A stretch of DNA of 64,000 nt, from the NCBI GenBank assembly GCA_019359595.1, contig JAHHGZ010000041.1, positions 1 through 64,000 on the forward strand, written 5' to 3'. Positions 7,439-16,610 of this stretch are shown here, one piece after another (position 1 is the stretch's first letter; each line of letters begins with the position of its first letter). This stretch comes from Cyanomargarita calcarea GSE-NOS-MK-12-04C (GTDB lineage: Bacteria; Cyanobacteriota; Cyanobacteriia; Cyanobacteriales; Nostocaceae). The notes under the pieces were generated by a model that worked only from the letters and a program-made list of their open reading frames with translations, had not been told where the DNA came from and searched no databases. Both the position numbers and the translations under genes were made by a program.

Positions 7439-8695
7439 TTAGACAGATGTTTTGCCGTCAACAGGGGGATCTAATAACGGATAAGGACGATACTGGACTA
7501 GCCGGATGTTCCAAGGCCCTTTGATTAAGTAGGTAACCCCACACCACCTGACTTTAGGCATCCACAGGGAAGATAGCATAGCTAAACCATAAACCCATTG
7601 CGTCAGCGGAACCGCAATGAACATTCTTATTAATGTCTCTGGTGATAGTTCTGTTACTGGTTCACCGTATTTGCTGACTACTTGACTGACTCCTATATCT
7701 AAGGCGATCGCTAGCAAGATTAATCCCACTGTATAGCTACCGAAAGAAGCAAGTAACACAGCGGCAGTATCCCATTGTGCTGTCAACAATGCCGTTACAA
7801 GTAAGGCAAATACCACGATCGGAACCACCACGCTGGAAATAGCATCGCTAACTACACCCCACCAAGAAGGATGATAAAGTCGATAACACAGTAGCTGACG
7901 TTTGAGCAAGTCTACCAAACCAGATAAATCGCAATCTTCCCGATTGACCATAATTAGAGAAGGTACAAGCTTTACCTTCATCTTCTTTTTTCCAAGAGCG
8001 CGGCGAATTGGGATATCTTCACAGAAGGCTCGTCCCCACCGATCTACCAATCCTGTTTGGTGCAGCAGTTCTGTTTTTACTGCCAAAGTACCGCCCCAAG
8101 AACCACCAAATACGTACATTTGGACGACTGTGGCAACATTCCATAAGTACCGAACCAAGGACGCCCAACTTCCTGTGGCTGCGTACCAACGACTCCCTGT
8201 TGTGGCACCTACTTTCGGATTATTTAAGGGACCAACTAATTCGCGCAACCAATTGGGATGCGGTATAGTGTCGGCATCTAGTAGGGCAACTACTTTGTAA
8301 GAATCATCCAAGTCAGAGACAGCTTGCACAAGAGAACTGCATTTCAGGCTGCAATTGGGACGGGGTATCCTCAAAACACTGACTTGGACGTTAGTCGCTT
8401 GTTGCTCCAAAATGATATCGTGGGCAATTTCCCAAGCTGCGTCTTCCTGACTATCAACGATGAGCTTTAGATCGTAGTCTGGATAATCCTGGTTTAACAG
8501 CCCTTGCAAACACTTTGATAGAAAAGGTGATGCTCCGCGCAAGCAGAGAATCACCGCTGTTTTAGGCAAGCTGCCATCTGGTAGCAAGTGTTTTTGAGGC
8601 GATCGCAAATAGATCAAAAAGAGAACCGTGAAAAACACTTGAATAGCCAGATAACCAAGCAAAGATTTAGACAGAGAGATTGCTAACTCATGCAT
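7439..8695 (-). CDS. Family 2 membrane glycosyltransferase in the heterocyst glycolipid locus
   Basis: A 418-residue GT-A glycosyltransferase. An N-terminal membrane helix (LLGYLAIQVFFTVLFLIYL) precedes the catalytic domain: KTAVILCLRGASPFL, the donor-binding ALLDADTIPHPNWLREL (D-x-D), CEDIPIRR (acceptor-site ED) and QLLCYR in place of the usual QRxRW. C-terminal hydrophobic helices follow (VVVPIVVFALLVTALL, LASFGSYTVGLILLAIAL). The position between hglT and the hgd genes matches all5342 of PCC 7120 as I recall it. It may glycosylate envelope material of the heterocyst, but its substrate is not known. The first gene upstream on the same strand is 56 bp away, so co-transcription with the DUF2141 genes is plausible. 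Confidence 0.78.
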   Translation of the reverse strand: MHELAISLSKSLLGYLAIQVFFTVLFLIYLRSPQKHLLPDGSLPKTAVILCLRGASPFLSKCLQGLLNQDYPDYDLKLIVDSQEDAAWEIAHDIILEQQATNVQVSVLRIPRPNCSLKCSSLVQAVSDLDDSYKVVALLDADTIPHPNWLRELVGPLNNPKVGATTGSRWYAATGSWASLVRYLWNVATVVQMYVFGGSWGGTLAVKTELLHQTGLVDRWGRAFCEDIPIRRALGKKKMKVKLVPSLIMVNREDCDLSGLVDLLKRQLLCYRLYHPSWWGVVSDAISSVVVPIVVFALLVTALLTAQWDTAAVLLASFGSYTVGLILLAIALDIGVSQVVSKYGEPVTELSPETLIRMFIAVPLTQWVYGLAMLSSLWMPKVRWCGVTYLIKGPWNIRLVQYRPYPLLDPPVDGKTSV

Positions 8696-8751
8696 AAAAT
8701 CTTATGGCAGGAAAGCAGAATGCCTGCTTTGTGACGGGAAAGATGTCTGGT

Positions 8752-9234
8752 TTAAGAGTCTAGCTTGTATTTCATCACGATGTTGATGGTTGTATCCTGG
8801 GTTACAGGAAAACTAGCTTGGCTAAATTTTGGTGTACCTGTGGTGGGTGAGACGGTCGGATTGTTGGAAACACCAAAACCTTCTTGAGGAACACCAAAGA
8901 TGTCTTTGTTTAGTTTGCGATCGCCGTTTTGGTCGTCAACTAAAGCAACAGCATAAGTTCCTGCTGGTAAGCCGGTGAATTGCTTGCGTACAGTATCTCC
9001 AGTAATGGCAACACAATCGCTTTGAACACCGCTGCCTAGATCGTCAGGAAATCCTTGTTCCTTATTATAAACTTCCATGCAAATTTGACCAGTTTTGCTT
9101 TGGACACCAGTTACATCAACAGTCAATGTATAAGCAGGAGCAGCTTGAGCATACACTGTTTTAGCTATACCGATGCTAACAATAGTTGCAACTAACAAAG
9201 CGGCATATTTGGAAGACTTTGACAAAGCTTTCAT
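8752..9234 (-). CDS. Secreted DUF2141 protein (copy 2)
   Basis: A 160-residue protein. Started at 9234 it has a signal peptide (MKALSKSSKYAALLVATIVS to YAQA), so the mature part is probably periplasmic. The DUF2141 beta-sandwich follows: LTVDVTGVQSKTGQICMEVY, GFPDDLGS, two conserved cysteines (QICMEV, SDCVAI), LPAGTYAVALVDDQNGD, DIFGVPQEGFGVSNNP and a C-terminal INIVMKYKLD. It is a tandem paralog of the next gene; spacing between them is 40 bp. The location among hgl/hgd genes suggests a role in laying down the glycolipid layer, but no activity is known. Confidence 0.8.
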   Translation of the reverse strand: MKALSKSSKYAALLVATIVSIGIAKTVYAQAAPAYTLTVDVTGVQSKTGQICMEVYNKEQGFPDDLGSGVQSDCVAITGDTVRKQFTGLPAGTYAVALVDDQNGDRKLNKDIFGVPQEGFGVSNNPTVSPTTGTPKFSQASFPVTQDTTINIVMKYKLDS

Positions 9235-9274
9235 GGAATCTCTAGCCTTTAGTAGAATGTAAGGTTTTATGACT

Positions 9275-9742
9275 TTATGGATCGAGTCCATATTTCATGA
9301 CGATGTTGATGCTTGTATTTTTCAACAGAGAAAAACTGGCATTGCGAAATTTTGGTGTACCTGTTGTCACCGATACAGTGGGATTATTGGATACACCAAA
9401 ACCTTCTTTAGGAATGCCGAAAAAGTCTGTGTTGAGTTTGCGGTCACCATTTCGATCGTCAACGACAGCAACAGCATAAGTTCCTGGCTTCAAACCGGAG
9501 AATTTCGTTGCCAAAGAATTTCCAGTAATCTTAGTGCAAAAATTTCGCACTACACTTTTATTACTAAAAGGAAATCCTTCTTCATTAGAATAAACTCCCA
9601 AGCAAAGCTGACCTTTTTGCTGCTGCAATCCATTCACTACAACAGTAAGTGTTTCCGTTGATTGTGCATTGACTATTCTCGCTAAATTAATATTAGCTAA
9701 AATTATCAGAAAAAATGAACCAAATGTAACTATTTTCCTCAC
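9275..9742 (-). CDS. Secreted DUF2141 protein (copy 1)
   Basis: A 155-residue paralog of the downstream gene, apparently starting at a GTG (9742). The signal peptide is RKIVTFGSFFLIILANINLA to VNAQS. It shares with its partner GQLCLGVYSNEEGFPF, the cysteine pair (QLC, NFCTKI), LKPGTYAVAVVDDRNGDRKL, DFFGIPKEGFGVSNNPTVS and INIVMKYGLDP. Two adjacent copies of a periplasmic beta-sandwich in this locus imply a tandem duplication. The 218 bp upstream, to hgdA, has no convincing gene. Confidence 0.8.
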   Translation of the reverse strand: MRKIVTFGSFFLIILANINLARIVNAQSTETLTVVVNGLQQQKGQLCLGVYSNEEGFPFSNKSVVRNFCTKITGNSLATKFSGLKPGTYAVAVVDDRNGDRKLNTDFFGIPKEGFGVSNNPTVSVTTGTPKFRNASFSLLKNTSINIVMKYGLDP

Positions 9743-9960
9743 AATTCTGCACTCTTCATATTATTGATTATTCACTGCTAACCAAGAAGACCCAACATTA
9801 GTTACCTGATATTTATTTAGGTTTGTTCAACAGAAACATCTTCTATTTTTGGAATTAACTTGTTGAACAAACGGTTCTAATGCATTTGAGTAGCTTTCAC
9901 TAAATCTTTTAGCAAAAGATATTCCATTCCTCGCAAATGCTTTTGCATAGAGTCCGTGGA

Positions 9961-10965
9961 TTATGGCGTCAATTGTTTGATATCTGTTTTTTGTAACCAA
10001 TCCTGAGTCAGCCGCATTCCCTCTTCTAAATTAATTGCTGGCTCATAACTTAATACGCTCTGTGCTTTAGCAATAGAATATGCATAGGGACGGCTCATAA
10101 AATCGATAGCTTCCGGGAGAATATCAGCTTCCTTGCGAAACAGTTTTTGTCCTTGATGCCGCAGTTTGAGAAATATTTTAATTTCATCCTTAGGCATAGA
10201 ATTTGGCGCTGGAAAACCTTCCATTTGAGCTAAACGTGTAAAATATTCTTTCCACGATGTTTCTTGCCCATCGGTGATATTAAACATTTCTCCGTAAGTT
10301 TCTTTTTCTATTGCTAAAAAGATGGCATTAATCAAATTGTCGATATATACATGGTTCATGACTCCCCGTCCATCATTAACGCAGGCAAATAATTTTTGAC
10401 GCATTAATAAAAGCGGTCTAACTATCCAAGGAATACTTCCTGGGCCATAAACATCTCCCGGTCTGATGACGATGATGCCAAAATTTGGTGGGTTATTTAG
10501 TTCTAGGAGAGCTTTTTCGGCTTCTATTTTTGTTTGACAGTAGGGATTATTATCTCCAGAAAGCGGTCCAGATTCTGTTACGCGATCGGGATAATTGAAG
10601 CCGTAAACCATGACGCTTGACAGGTGAACAAAAGTTTTGACACCAGCATTTTTAGCGGCAGAAGCAATATTGATTGTTCCAGCAACATTTATTTTGCGGA
10701 AATCATCGATTGAGCCTGCTTCTTTGGTGATTTCATCTGCGTGTAAAACGATGTCTACACCTTGACAAACTTTTTGAGCAGTAGCAGCATCAGTGATATT
10801 ACCAACAATCACTGATGCCCCTAAATTTTCTGCTTTTTTGGCTTTCTCTTGTGAAGCTTCCAGCCCGCATACTTTCATTCCCTGGGTTATGGCTAGTTCA
10901 GCAGTACGTAAACCGATAAATCCACCAATTCCAGTAATTAGGAGGGTTTTGTTTTTGAGGTTCAT
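9961..10965 (-). CDS. hgdA: NAD-dependent epimerase/dehydratase HgdA
   Basis: A 334-residue extended short-chain dehydrogenase. The NAD-binding motif GIGGFIG (G-x-x-G-x-x-G) is near residue 13. The catalytic serine lies in VHLSSVMVYG and the Y-x3-K is YCQTKIEAEKALL. IRPGDVYGPGS and FNITDGQETSWKEYF are typical of sugar and sterol epimerases. In Anabaena PCC 7120 hgdB-hgdC-hgdA (all5347-all5345, as I recall) are needed for normal glycolipid deposition, and HgdA is the epimerase. The same order and strand occur here, although 401 bp with an inverted repeat separates it from hgdC. A decayed second copy of the NITDGQETSW region lies at 34948-35070. Confidence 0.8.
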   Translation of the reverse strand: MNLKNKTLLITGIGGFIGLRTAELAITQGMKVCGLEASQEKAKKAENLGASVIVGNITDAATAQKVCQGVDIVLHADEITKEAGSIDDFRKINVAGTINIASAAKNAGVKTFVHLSSVMVYGFNYPDRVTESGPLSGDNNPYCQTKIEAEKALLELNNPPNFGIIVIRPGDVYGPGSIPWIVRPLLLMRQKLFACVNDGRGVMNHVYIDNLINAIFLAIEKETYGEMFNITDGQETSWKEYFTRLAQMEGFPAPNSMPKDEIKIFLKLRHQGQKLFRKEADILPEAIDFMSRPYAYSIAKAQSVLSYEPAINLEEGMRLTQDWLQKTDIKQLTP

Positions 10966-11366
10966 ATCAAGATAGTTACGAGTATGTGGGCAAAAATAAA
11001 GAAAGGATAGACCTCTCTCTAAACCTCTCTCCTAAAAGGAGAGAGGCTTTGATAGTCCTCTTCAGAGGACTTTAGCTATGAGACAGGGACTTATAGTTCC
11101 TGGCGGACTATTTTATACATGGTGCTAAATTTAACCAAATTACACTAGTGCTTCACCACATTAATTTTGCTGGGTAAAGACAGCCAATCCACGCCACATG
11201 CTACAAGTCGGCAGAGCCAAGAAACGCAGTCGCTCCCCAAGTTTGTTCTTCTTTGAATTTTATTCTCCCCCAGTATTGGGGGCTTCCGAGTCGCAACCCT
11301 CGAAATTAATGTGCTGGACTAATAGTGCAAGATGTCAAATATTAAACAAACGCTCAAAAATAGTTT
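10966..11366. other. Intergenic hgdC-hgdA with dispersed repeats
   Basis: No gene is supported. It contains CTCTCTCTAAACCTCTCTCC facing AAGGAGAGAGGCTTTG (about 11015-11055), able to form a hairpin, and the right arm of the long inverted repeat (11176-11280). Because the spacer is long, hgdA may have its own promoter here. Confidence 0.55.
11176..11280. repeat. Right arm of the ~100-bp inverted repeat (partner at 7324-7424)
   Basis: ATCCACGCCACATGCTACAA, GTCGGCAGAGCCAAGAAACG, CTCCCCAAGTTTGTTC and TTCTCCCCCAGTATTGGGGG are the reverse complement of 7324-7424 with scattered substitutions. The two arms are about 3.8 kb apart. Confidence 0.8.
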
Positions 11367-12545
11367 TTAGAAAATATCTGCTGGGTCTGTGGAACGGAGT
11401 TTATTCATCGCTAAACCTCCAGAAATCATACACATAATAATGCTAGTGATTAATACTAGCAACATATTATTTGCGCTCATCATGATTGGCAGTTTCGTCG
11501 CTTTCATGGCAAAGTCATATAATGCTAAAGAAATCACAAATCCTGGTATATAACCAAAAACTGCTAAGATAAAAGCCTGTTGAAAAACGACATTTAACAA
11601 ATAAATATTTGGATAACCGATAGCTTTTAAAGTTGCATAAGCGATTAATTGAGTGGAGATATTGCTGTAGAGAATTTGATAAACAATTACCACTCCCACA
11701 ACAGCAGCCATTACCAACATGAGATTCAAGATAAAACCAATGGGAGTTCTAGTTGCCCAATAGTCTTTCTCAAAATTAATAAATCCTTGTTGGGTAAAAA
11801 TCATGACATCCTTAGGTAAGCTTGCTTTTAATGCTTGCAAAACTTTTTGAGAGTCAGCACCTGGTTTTAGGGTGATTGCACCGACATCAATCATTTCTGA
11901 AGGACGACTGTTAGGAAATATTCTTAGGAAACTTGTATCGCTGACAATTAAATTTCCATCTACACCAAAGGAAGGACCCAAACTGAATAAACCACCAACT
12001 CTTACCCTATAACCGGCAAATGAATCAAAGGGATATATTTCAATTATTTGGTCGGTTTTTTCTTTCTCAAACTTCTCAGCAATTGGGCCGAACTCCGGAC
12101 GAGAATTCCGGTCAAAAAGTACTACATCAGGTATTTTGATTTTATCGATATTCTCCTGAACCTCTGGTAGGTTCATTGCTACCTTTCCCGGTTCAATACC
12201 AATAATATAAATTGAGTATTTTTCTCCACTCACTGGATTTTTAAATTTGGCAAATCCTAAATACATGGGGCTGACTGAATCTACGCCATCAAACCCTAAA
12301 GCTTGGTACAAACGAGTTCGAGAAAAGCTTTGATTTGCGGTCAAAGCTTTATATTGAGAACTGACTAAAAATAAGTCTCCTTGTAAACTTTGGTGTACCT
12401 GAGTTGCGCTGGAATAAAGTGCATCTTGGAAACCAAGTTGCACAAACATCAAAACCATAATCAAACCGATACCAGCTACAGCTACGAGAAAACGAACTTT
12501 TTGTTGCACTAGCTGTAGCCATGCCAAAGGAATCTTAATAGCCAT
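11367..12545 (-). CDS. hgdC: DevC-like ABC exporter permease HgdC
   Basis: A 392-residue FtsX/MacB-type permease of the DevC family. One N-terminal membrane helix (VRFLVAVAGIGLIMVLMFVQ) is followed by a large periplasmic domain (residues about 45-265). Three C-terminal helices come next: IGFILNLMLVMAAVVGVVIV, NVVFQQAFILAVFGYIPGFV and NMLLVLITSIIMCMISGGLA. With HgdB it would form a glycolipid or lipid exporter of the MFP-permease type in the inner membrane. As in PCC 7120, no ATPase gene (DevA-like) is next to it, so an ATPase from elsewhere would be needed. It lies 131 bp after hgdB with a heptamer repeat between. Confidence 0.82.
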   Translation of the reverse strand: MAIKIPLAWLQLVQQKVRFLVAVAGIGLIMVLMFVQLGFQDALYSSATQVHQSLQGDLFLVSSQYKALTANQSFSRTRLYQALGFDGVDSVSPMYLGFAKFKNPVSGEKYSIYIIGIEPGKVAMNLPEVQENIDKIKIPDVVLFDRNSRPEFGPIAEKFEKEKTDQIIEIYPFDSFAGYRVRVGGLFSLGPSFGVDGNLIVSDTSFLRIFPNSRPSEMIDVGAITLKPGADSQKVLQALKASLPKDVMIFTQQGFINFEKDYWATRTPIGFILNLMLVMAAVVGVVIVYQILYSNISTQLIAYATLKAIGYPNIYLLNVVFQQAFILAVFGYIPGFVISLALYDFAMKATKLPIMMSANNMLLVLITSIIMCMISGGLAMNKLRSTDPADIF

Positions 12546-12676
12546 TGGAAGGAGTTAGGAGTTAGGAGTTAGGGGTTAGGAGTTAGGAGTTAGGAATTAG
12601 GAGTTAGGAGTTATGAAGTAATTAATCCTTCACCTTTCATCCTTTATTCCTTCTTCCTTCTTCCTTCTTCCTTTAT
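12546..12676. repeat. GAGTTAG heptamer repeat between hgdB and hgdC
   Basis: At 12546-12612 there are about nine tandem units of GGAGTTA(G), followed by a CTTCCTTCTT-rich run at 12648-12672. Similar repeats occur at several gene borders in this window. Confidence 0.8.
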
Positions 12677-13885
12677 TTATATTTGAATGGCGACATCCAC
12701 CTGTAAGTTAGTTAAATTTGCAACTCGTTTGCTATCCGCTGGATTATCGATACGAATTCTAACTTCAACTACTCTCCGGTCTGTATCGGCTCCGGGATTG
12801 AGACTTAAGATATTTTGTCTGCCAATTAGCAAACCAACATCGCTTACTGTCCCACGCAATTTACCAGGAAATGCAGTGCTACTAATAATCGCTTTTTTAC
12901 CTAAACGCACATTTTCAATATCAGTTTGATAGACTTCTGCTACTACATACATTTGTGAGGTTTTACCTATTTCCGCAAATCCGGAAGTAGCGATTACCTC
13001 TCCATTTTTGGCGTGAATTTTCAACACTTGCCCATCTATAGGAGATGATATGTAAGTTAATTTATGGTCTGCTTTTGCTTGGGTGACAGCAGTCATCGCA
13101 CTTTTAAGATTAGCTTCTGCCACTTGAATATCTACAGGACGCACTTCCTTGATGCTTGTCAATTTGGCATTTGCTTCTTTTATTTGGTCGCCATAAGAGT
13201 TGACGCTACCGTTGAGGCTGGCTTTGGCTTCTTTGAGTTGCTGTTGTACAGTCTTGAGTTGCAAGCTTTTAGTATCGGCTACGGAGGCAGAAACGGCACC
13301 TTCTTTCACTAATTGCTGATATCGATTCTGTTCGGTTTGAGCATTATCTAATTCAGCTTCTAAGCGAGCGATCGCTGCTTTTTGAGTCGCAATTTCTCCT
13401 TTTAATTGAGATTGGACGCGGGCGATCGTTGCTTTTTGAGCGTCGATATCTCCAGATTTAGCCCCTGCTTTCACCTGCGCCAATTGATTTTGGGCGATCT
13501 TCATTTTATCAAAGGCTTGCTGCATGGCTGCTTGGCTCCGGTCGTAATTTTCTAGCCATGCTAATACTTGCCCCGCTTTCACTTTGTCCCCTTGCTTCAC
13601 CAAAAGTTTTTCAACTCGGACACCATTAATTGAGTTGGGGGCTGACAAATGTGTAATTTCGCCTTGTGGTTCTAAACGTCCTAAAGCAGTAATCGCTACT
13701 CTGGCAGGAGTCGCTTTTGGACGATTATTGACTTTTACTGCTTGAGTCTGAACATTATTAGGCTGTAATTGGGAACAACTGTGAAATGCTATTAGCCCAG
13801 TACCTAATGCGATCGAAGCTGCCAAAATTATTCTCCACCGAGGAGAGGCTATACTAAATAATTGGTTTTGTCTGTCTAGTGCCAT
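12677..13885 (-). CDS. hgdB: DevB-like membrane-fusion protein HgdB
   Basis: A 402-residue HlyD/DevB-type periplasmic adaptor. An N-terminal anchor helix (IILAASIALGTGLIAFHSCS) is followed by a lipoyl-like half (GRLEPQGEITHLSAP...VKQGDKVKAGQVLAWLENYD), a long coiled coil (residues about 115-255, rich in Q, A and K heptads), and the second lipoyl half plus beta-barrel (YISSPIDGQVLKIHAKNGEV, FAEIGKTSQMYVVAEVYQ, RRVVEVRIRI). It would bridge HgdC in the inner membrane to an outer-membrane channel such as a TolC homolog. It is the first gene of the leftward hgd block and faces a 444-bp spacer that should hold its promoter. Confidence 0.82.
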   Translation of the reverse strand: MALDRQNQLFSIASPRWRIILAASIALGTGLIAFHSCSQLQPNNVQTQAVKVNNRPKATPARVAITALGRLEPQGEITHLSAPNSINGVRVEKLLVKQGDKVKAGQVLAWLENYDRSQAAMQQAFDKMKIAQNQLAQVKAGAKSGDIDAQKATIARVQSQLKGEIATQKAAIARLEAELDNAQTEQNRYQQLVKEGAVSASVADTKSLQLKTVQQQLKEAKASLNGSVNSYGDQIKEANAKLTSIKEVRPVDIQVAEANLKSAMTAVTQAKADHKLTYISSPIDGQVLKIHAKNGEVIATSGFAEIGKTSQMYVVAEVYQTDIENVRLGKKAIISSTAFPGKLRGTVSDVGLLIGRQNILSLNPGADTDRRVVEVRIRIDNPADSKRVANLTNLQVDVAIQI

Positions 13886-14329
13886 GTTTCGATCCCAATC
13901 TTGCTATGCCTTCTTGTCAGCCTTAAACGGCTATATAAATCAATTTCTGTAAAATTTTCCGCTTTCTGACGGCGGTTTTCACTTTTAGTACACGCGCAGT
14001 CTCTAACAAAAAAAGCCTGAATATCAAACAAAACGAAGCGCTGGTAGAAATGACTTGAAAAATTTTGGATAAACCTGAAGTAAATTCTGGCAAAAAACTT
14101 TGAGGTTGTCAAGGCATAGACTTTGCATGAGTTTTCCCAACTTGTTATTACAGTGTTACCTTTAATCTGGCTGGTAGTTGAGCGTCCCTTAATATGTTGA
14201 AACCTCCTGGTATAATACATTTTCATCAGATTTTTCGGAAAATTCTGTTCTTAAAAATACTGAATGGAATATATTAGGTATATCTTATTGTTGGTATTCA
14301 GACTGGCAGCGCCTTTACCTTTCAAAATT
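13886..14329. other. Divergent intergenic region, hgdB and the ParB-like gene
   Basis: Both promoters should lie here. A TATAAT hexamer occurs at 14211-14216 on the + strand, about 115 bp before the ParB-like start, without a clear -35 box. I looked for the NtcA palindrome GTA-N8-TAC and did not find one. No gene or repeat is supported. Confidence 0.45.
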
Positions 14330-15679
14330 ATGTCCTCAGTACCCATAGATGAAATTAAGATTGGTGCTAATCGTCGTCCTTTATCTGACGACACAGTGAC
14401 AGAGTTGATGAAATCAATTGATGCTAATGGTCTGCTGAACCCAATCACAATCGATAGAAAGCGGAATTTGATTGCTGGGCTGCATCGTCTGACAGCCTGC
14501 AAGCAATTGGGGTTAAAGAAAATTGAGTGCAATATTGTTAATTACCAAGATGCCGAACAAGCTAGGTTAGCAGAAATTGACGAAAATCTCATCCGTAATG
14601 AGTTGAAAGCTTTTGAGCGTTCAGAACTTTTGTTAGAGCGGATTGAGATTCTCGAACGCATGGGACGCAGGGCGAAGGCGGGGGATAATCAACATACCCT
14701 CAAAGGCGGTGAAATGATTTCACCACCTTTGAAGACGAATTTGGAAATAGCAAAAGAAATCGGATACTCTGAGCGTACCTTGCAGCAAGGGTTACAGATT
14801 GCCAGGGATACTCACCCAGAAGTTAAAAAGATTATTAAAGGTACAGCGATCGCCGAACGCCATACAGAACTTTTGAAGGTAGCCAGAGCCGGTAGTAAAG
14901 AACGCGCTTCCGCAGAAGAGGCAGAAAAGGCTGTAGAGCAAGCCTTGGCCAAGGGAGACAACGCAGAAGCCGAAAAACTAGCCAAATGGGCTAAACAGGC
15001 AAGGGCTAAACAAAAAGAATCTCAGATGGTAGCACTCAAAAGTACCGAAGCCCAGAGAGAGGCAAAGTTACTCCGCAAAAAACAACCTGAGGTTGAGTTG
15101 GTAAAAGTCGTTTCCAATTCTTCACTAGTAAAACAGGGTGAGGAATGGATGCTTGGTAGACACTTGGTTTATTGCGGTGATACTGCTGGTAAAGAATATA
15201 TCAAGCTACTGCCTAGTAATGCCGCTTTGGCGATCGCGACTCTCTCACCAAGCTGGAATCATGATTATCTGATAGAAGAAGCTCAGGTTGTAGCTGTACT
15301 GCGCTCAGGAGGTCAAATTTATGATTTTTGTAGGAGTCAGCAGATGCCATTTCAGTACGAATTATTACTGGGCAACATCTACGTCGGAATTTTTTCTTAC
15401 CAATCAATTTCCCAGCCCCAAACGGCAATCAACATCGAAGGTGTCGAGGGAATCATAGCCTACTTAATAAATCTATATACAAATCCGAATAATTATGTGA
15501 TTGCCCCGTTTATGGGAAAAGAGGGTGATGTCCTGATTGCTTGTGAAAGAACAGGGCGTATTTGTTTTATTGGGGATGAGAATCCAGAATTAGTCCGCAG
15601 GGGAATTACCCGGTGGCAGAACTTGACTTCAAGGCAGGCACAGAAGACCTCATCCACTGGTTATATTAAGTCCACTTAG
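14330..15679 (+). CDS. ParB/Srx-like domain protein with a degenerate DNA-methylase tail
   Basis: A 449-residue protein; the start at 14330 (MSSVPIDEIKIGANRRPL) gives a standard ParB N-terminal fold. Residues 1-90 carry the ParB nuclease-like motif RKRNLIAGLHRLTACKQLG, then EIDENLIRNEL and a KorB-like helix-turn-helix (NLEIAKEIGYSERTLQQGLQ). A charged alpha-helical linker follows (residues about 170-250, rich in K, A, E). The tail resembles a ParB-linked N4/N6 adenine methylase: GEEWMLGRHLVYCGD at its start and IAPFMGKEGDVLIACERTGR near the end, where active enzymes have DPFxGSGTT. The catalytic DPPY position reads TLSPSW, so catalysis is probably lost. It could be a DNA-binding regulator. 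It stands between the divergent hgd and hgl blocks. Confidence 0.65.
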   Translation: MSSVPIDEIKIGANRRPLSDDTVTELMKSIDANGLLNPITIDRKRNLIAGLHRLTACKQLGLKKIECNIVNYQDAEQARLAEIDENLIRNELKAFERSELLLERIEILERMGRRAKAGDNQHTLKGGEMISPPLKTNLEIAKEIGYSERTLQQGLQIARDTHPEVKKIIKGTAIAERHTELLKVARAGSKERASAEEAEKAVEQALAKGDNAEAEKLAKWAKQARAKQKESQMVALKSTEAQREAKLLRKKQPEVELVKVVSNSSLVKQGEEWMLGRHLVYCGDTAGKEYIKLLPSNAALAIATLSPSWNHDYLIEEAQVVAVLRSGGQIYDFCRSQQMPFQYELLLGNIYVGIFSYQSISQPQTAINIEGVEGIIAYLINLYTNPNNYVIAPFMGKEGDVLIACERTGRICFIGDENPELVRRGITRWQNLTSRQAQKTSSTGYIKST

Positions 15680-16610
15680 TTATTTCTAGTTCGGATGATT
15701 ACTTCTAAATCCCTTACCCCTAGCCAACAAAGAAGCAAGCTATCGCAAAGTGTGCCGCTTCGGTGCTGGAAGAGTAGCTATCTTCTTCCTTCGTGTCTTC
15801 GTGGTTAATTACTCCTTTTCCGGCAGAAGATTACCTATGGATTAACCGCGTAGCCGAAGGCTAGACGCAAAGTAGGCAAAGGTTAGATTAAGAAAGCCTT
15901 ACTTAAATTCCGATTGCAGTACCCAAAAGAGCAGATTTTTCTCGAATCTAGGCTAAATTGCAGAAATGATGACTTTATTTTTACTGTGTAAATTACTATG
16001 AAAATTTTTGGAATATTCTTAGCATATGGAAATATTCAGAATGTTTTTCTTAAACAATCATCATATTATGCAGAGCAATTATCATGTTCCCATGAAAAAG
16101 CAGATAAGTCTTTATTCACCAAATAGATGCATATAGATGTATTCATTTGTGTCTTCATCAAATTGTTATCTAGATTAACCAAAAATTTTTGTTTATCTCT
16201 CGTATCAAGGGAAAATTGGTCTTGAAAGCTGAAAAAGCAAGATTTTTTAGTACTAAATTACAGTAAAAAAGCACACTAGTATCTAGCATTGGCCTCCTAA
16301 CTGGCATCAGACGAAACATATCTTTTTGGTAAAAATCTATTAATTGAACTATTCCTTTATTTGTTAGCTGTGCTAATGTTTTTATTAATTCAAAGACTTC
16401 AAAGGCGGCGAGGCGTATTATTTAGTTCATCAAAGGGGAATCATCTAAAAACTAAAAAATGCCTACTTGCTAGCATCGGGGGATAACTTAATTAGTGGTT
16501 GAAATTGTTAGATAAATTCGGATTTCAGATGGTGTTTTTCTGTAACGAATATGTCAAACATTCTTCTCCAAAATTCTTAAAATATATTATCTTGGACGTG
16601 AAGACTGGCT
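15680..16610. other. Long intergenic region upstream of the hgl synthase genes
   Basis: About 930 bp of A/T-rich DNA without a supportable gene. The left part has dispersed-repeat debris (TTCCTTCGTGTCTTCGTGG, TAACCGCGTAGCCGAAGGC). Such a long leader before a developmental operon would suit a regulated promoter or untranslated RNA, but no binding site was recognised. Confidence 0.5.

Noticed and set aside
9813-9958. Possible coding remnant on the - strand after hgdA (HGLYAKAFARNGISFAKRF)
   Set aside because: Short, no start, no recognised family; could be chance.
13886-14329. NtcA-type site (GTA-N8-TAC) upstream of hgdB
   Set aside because: No copy with the right spacing was found.
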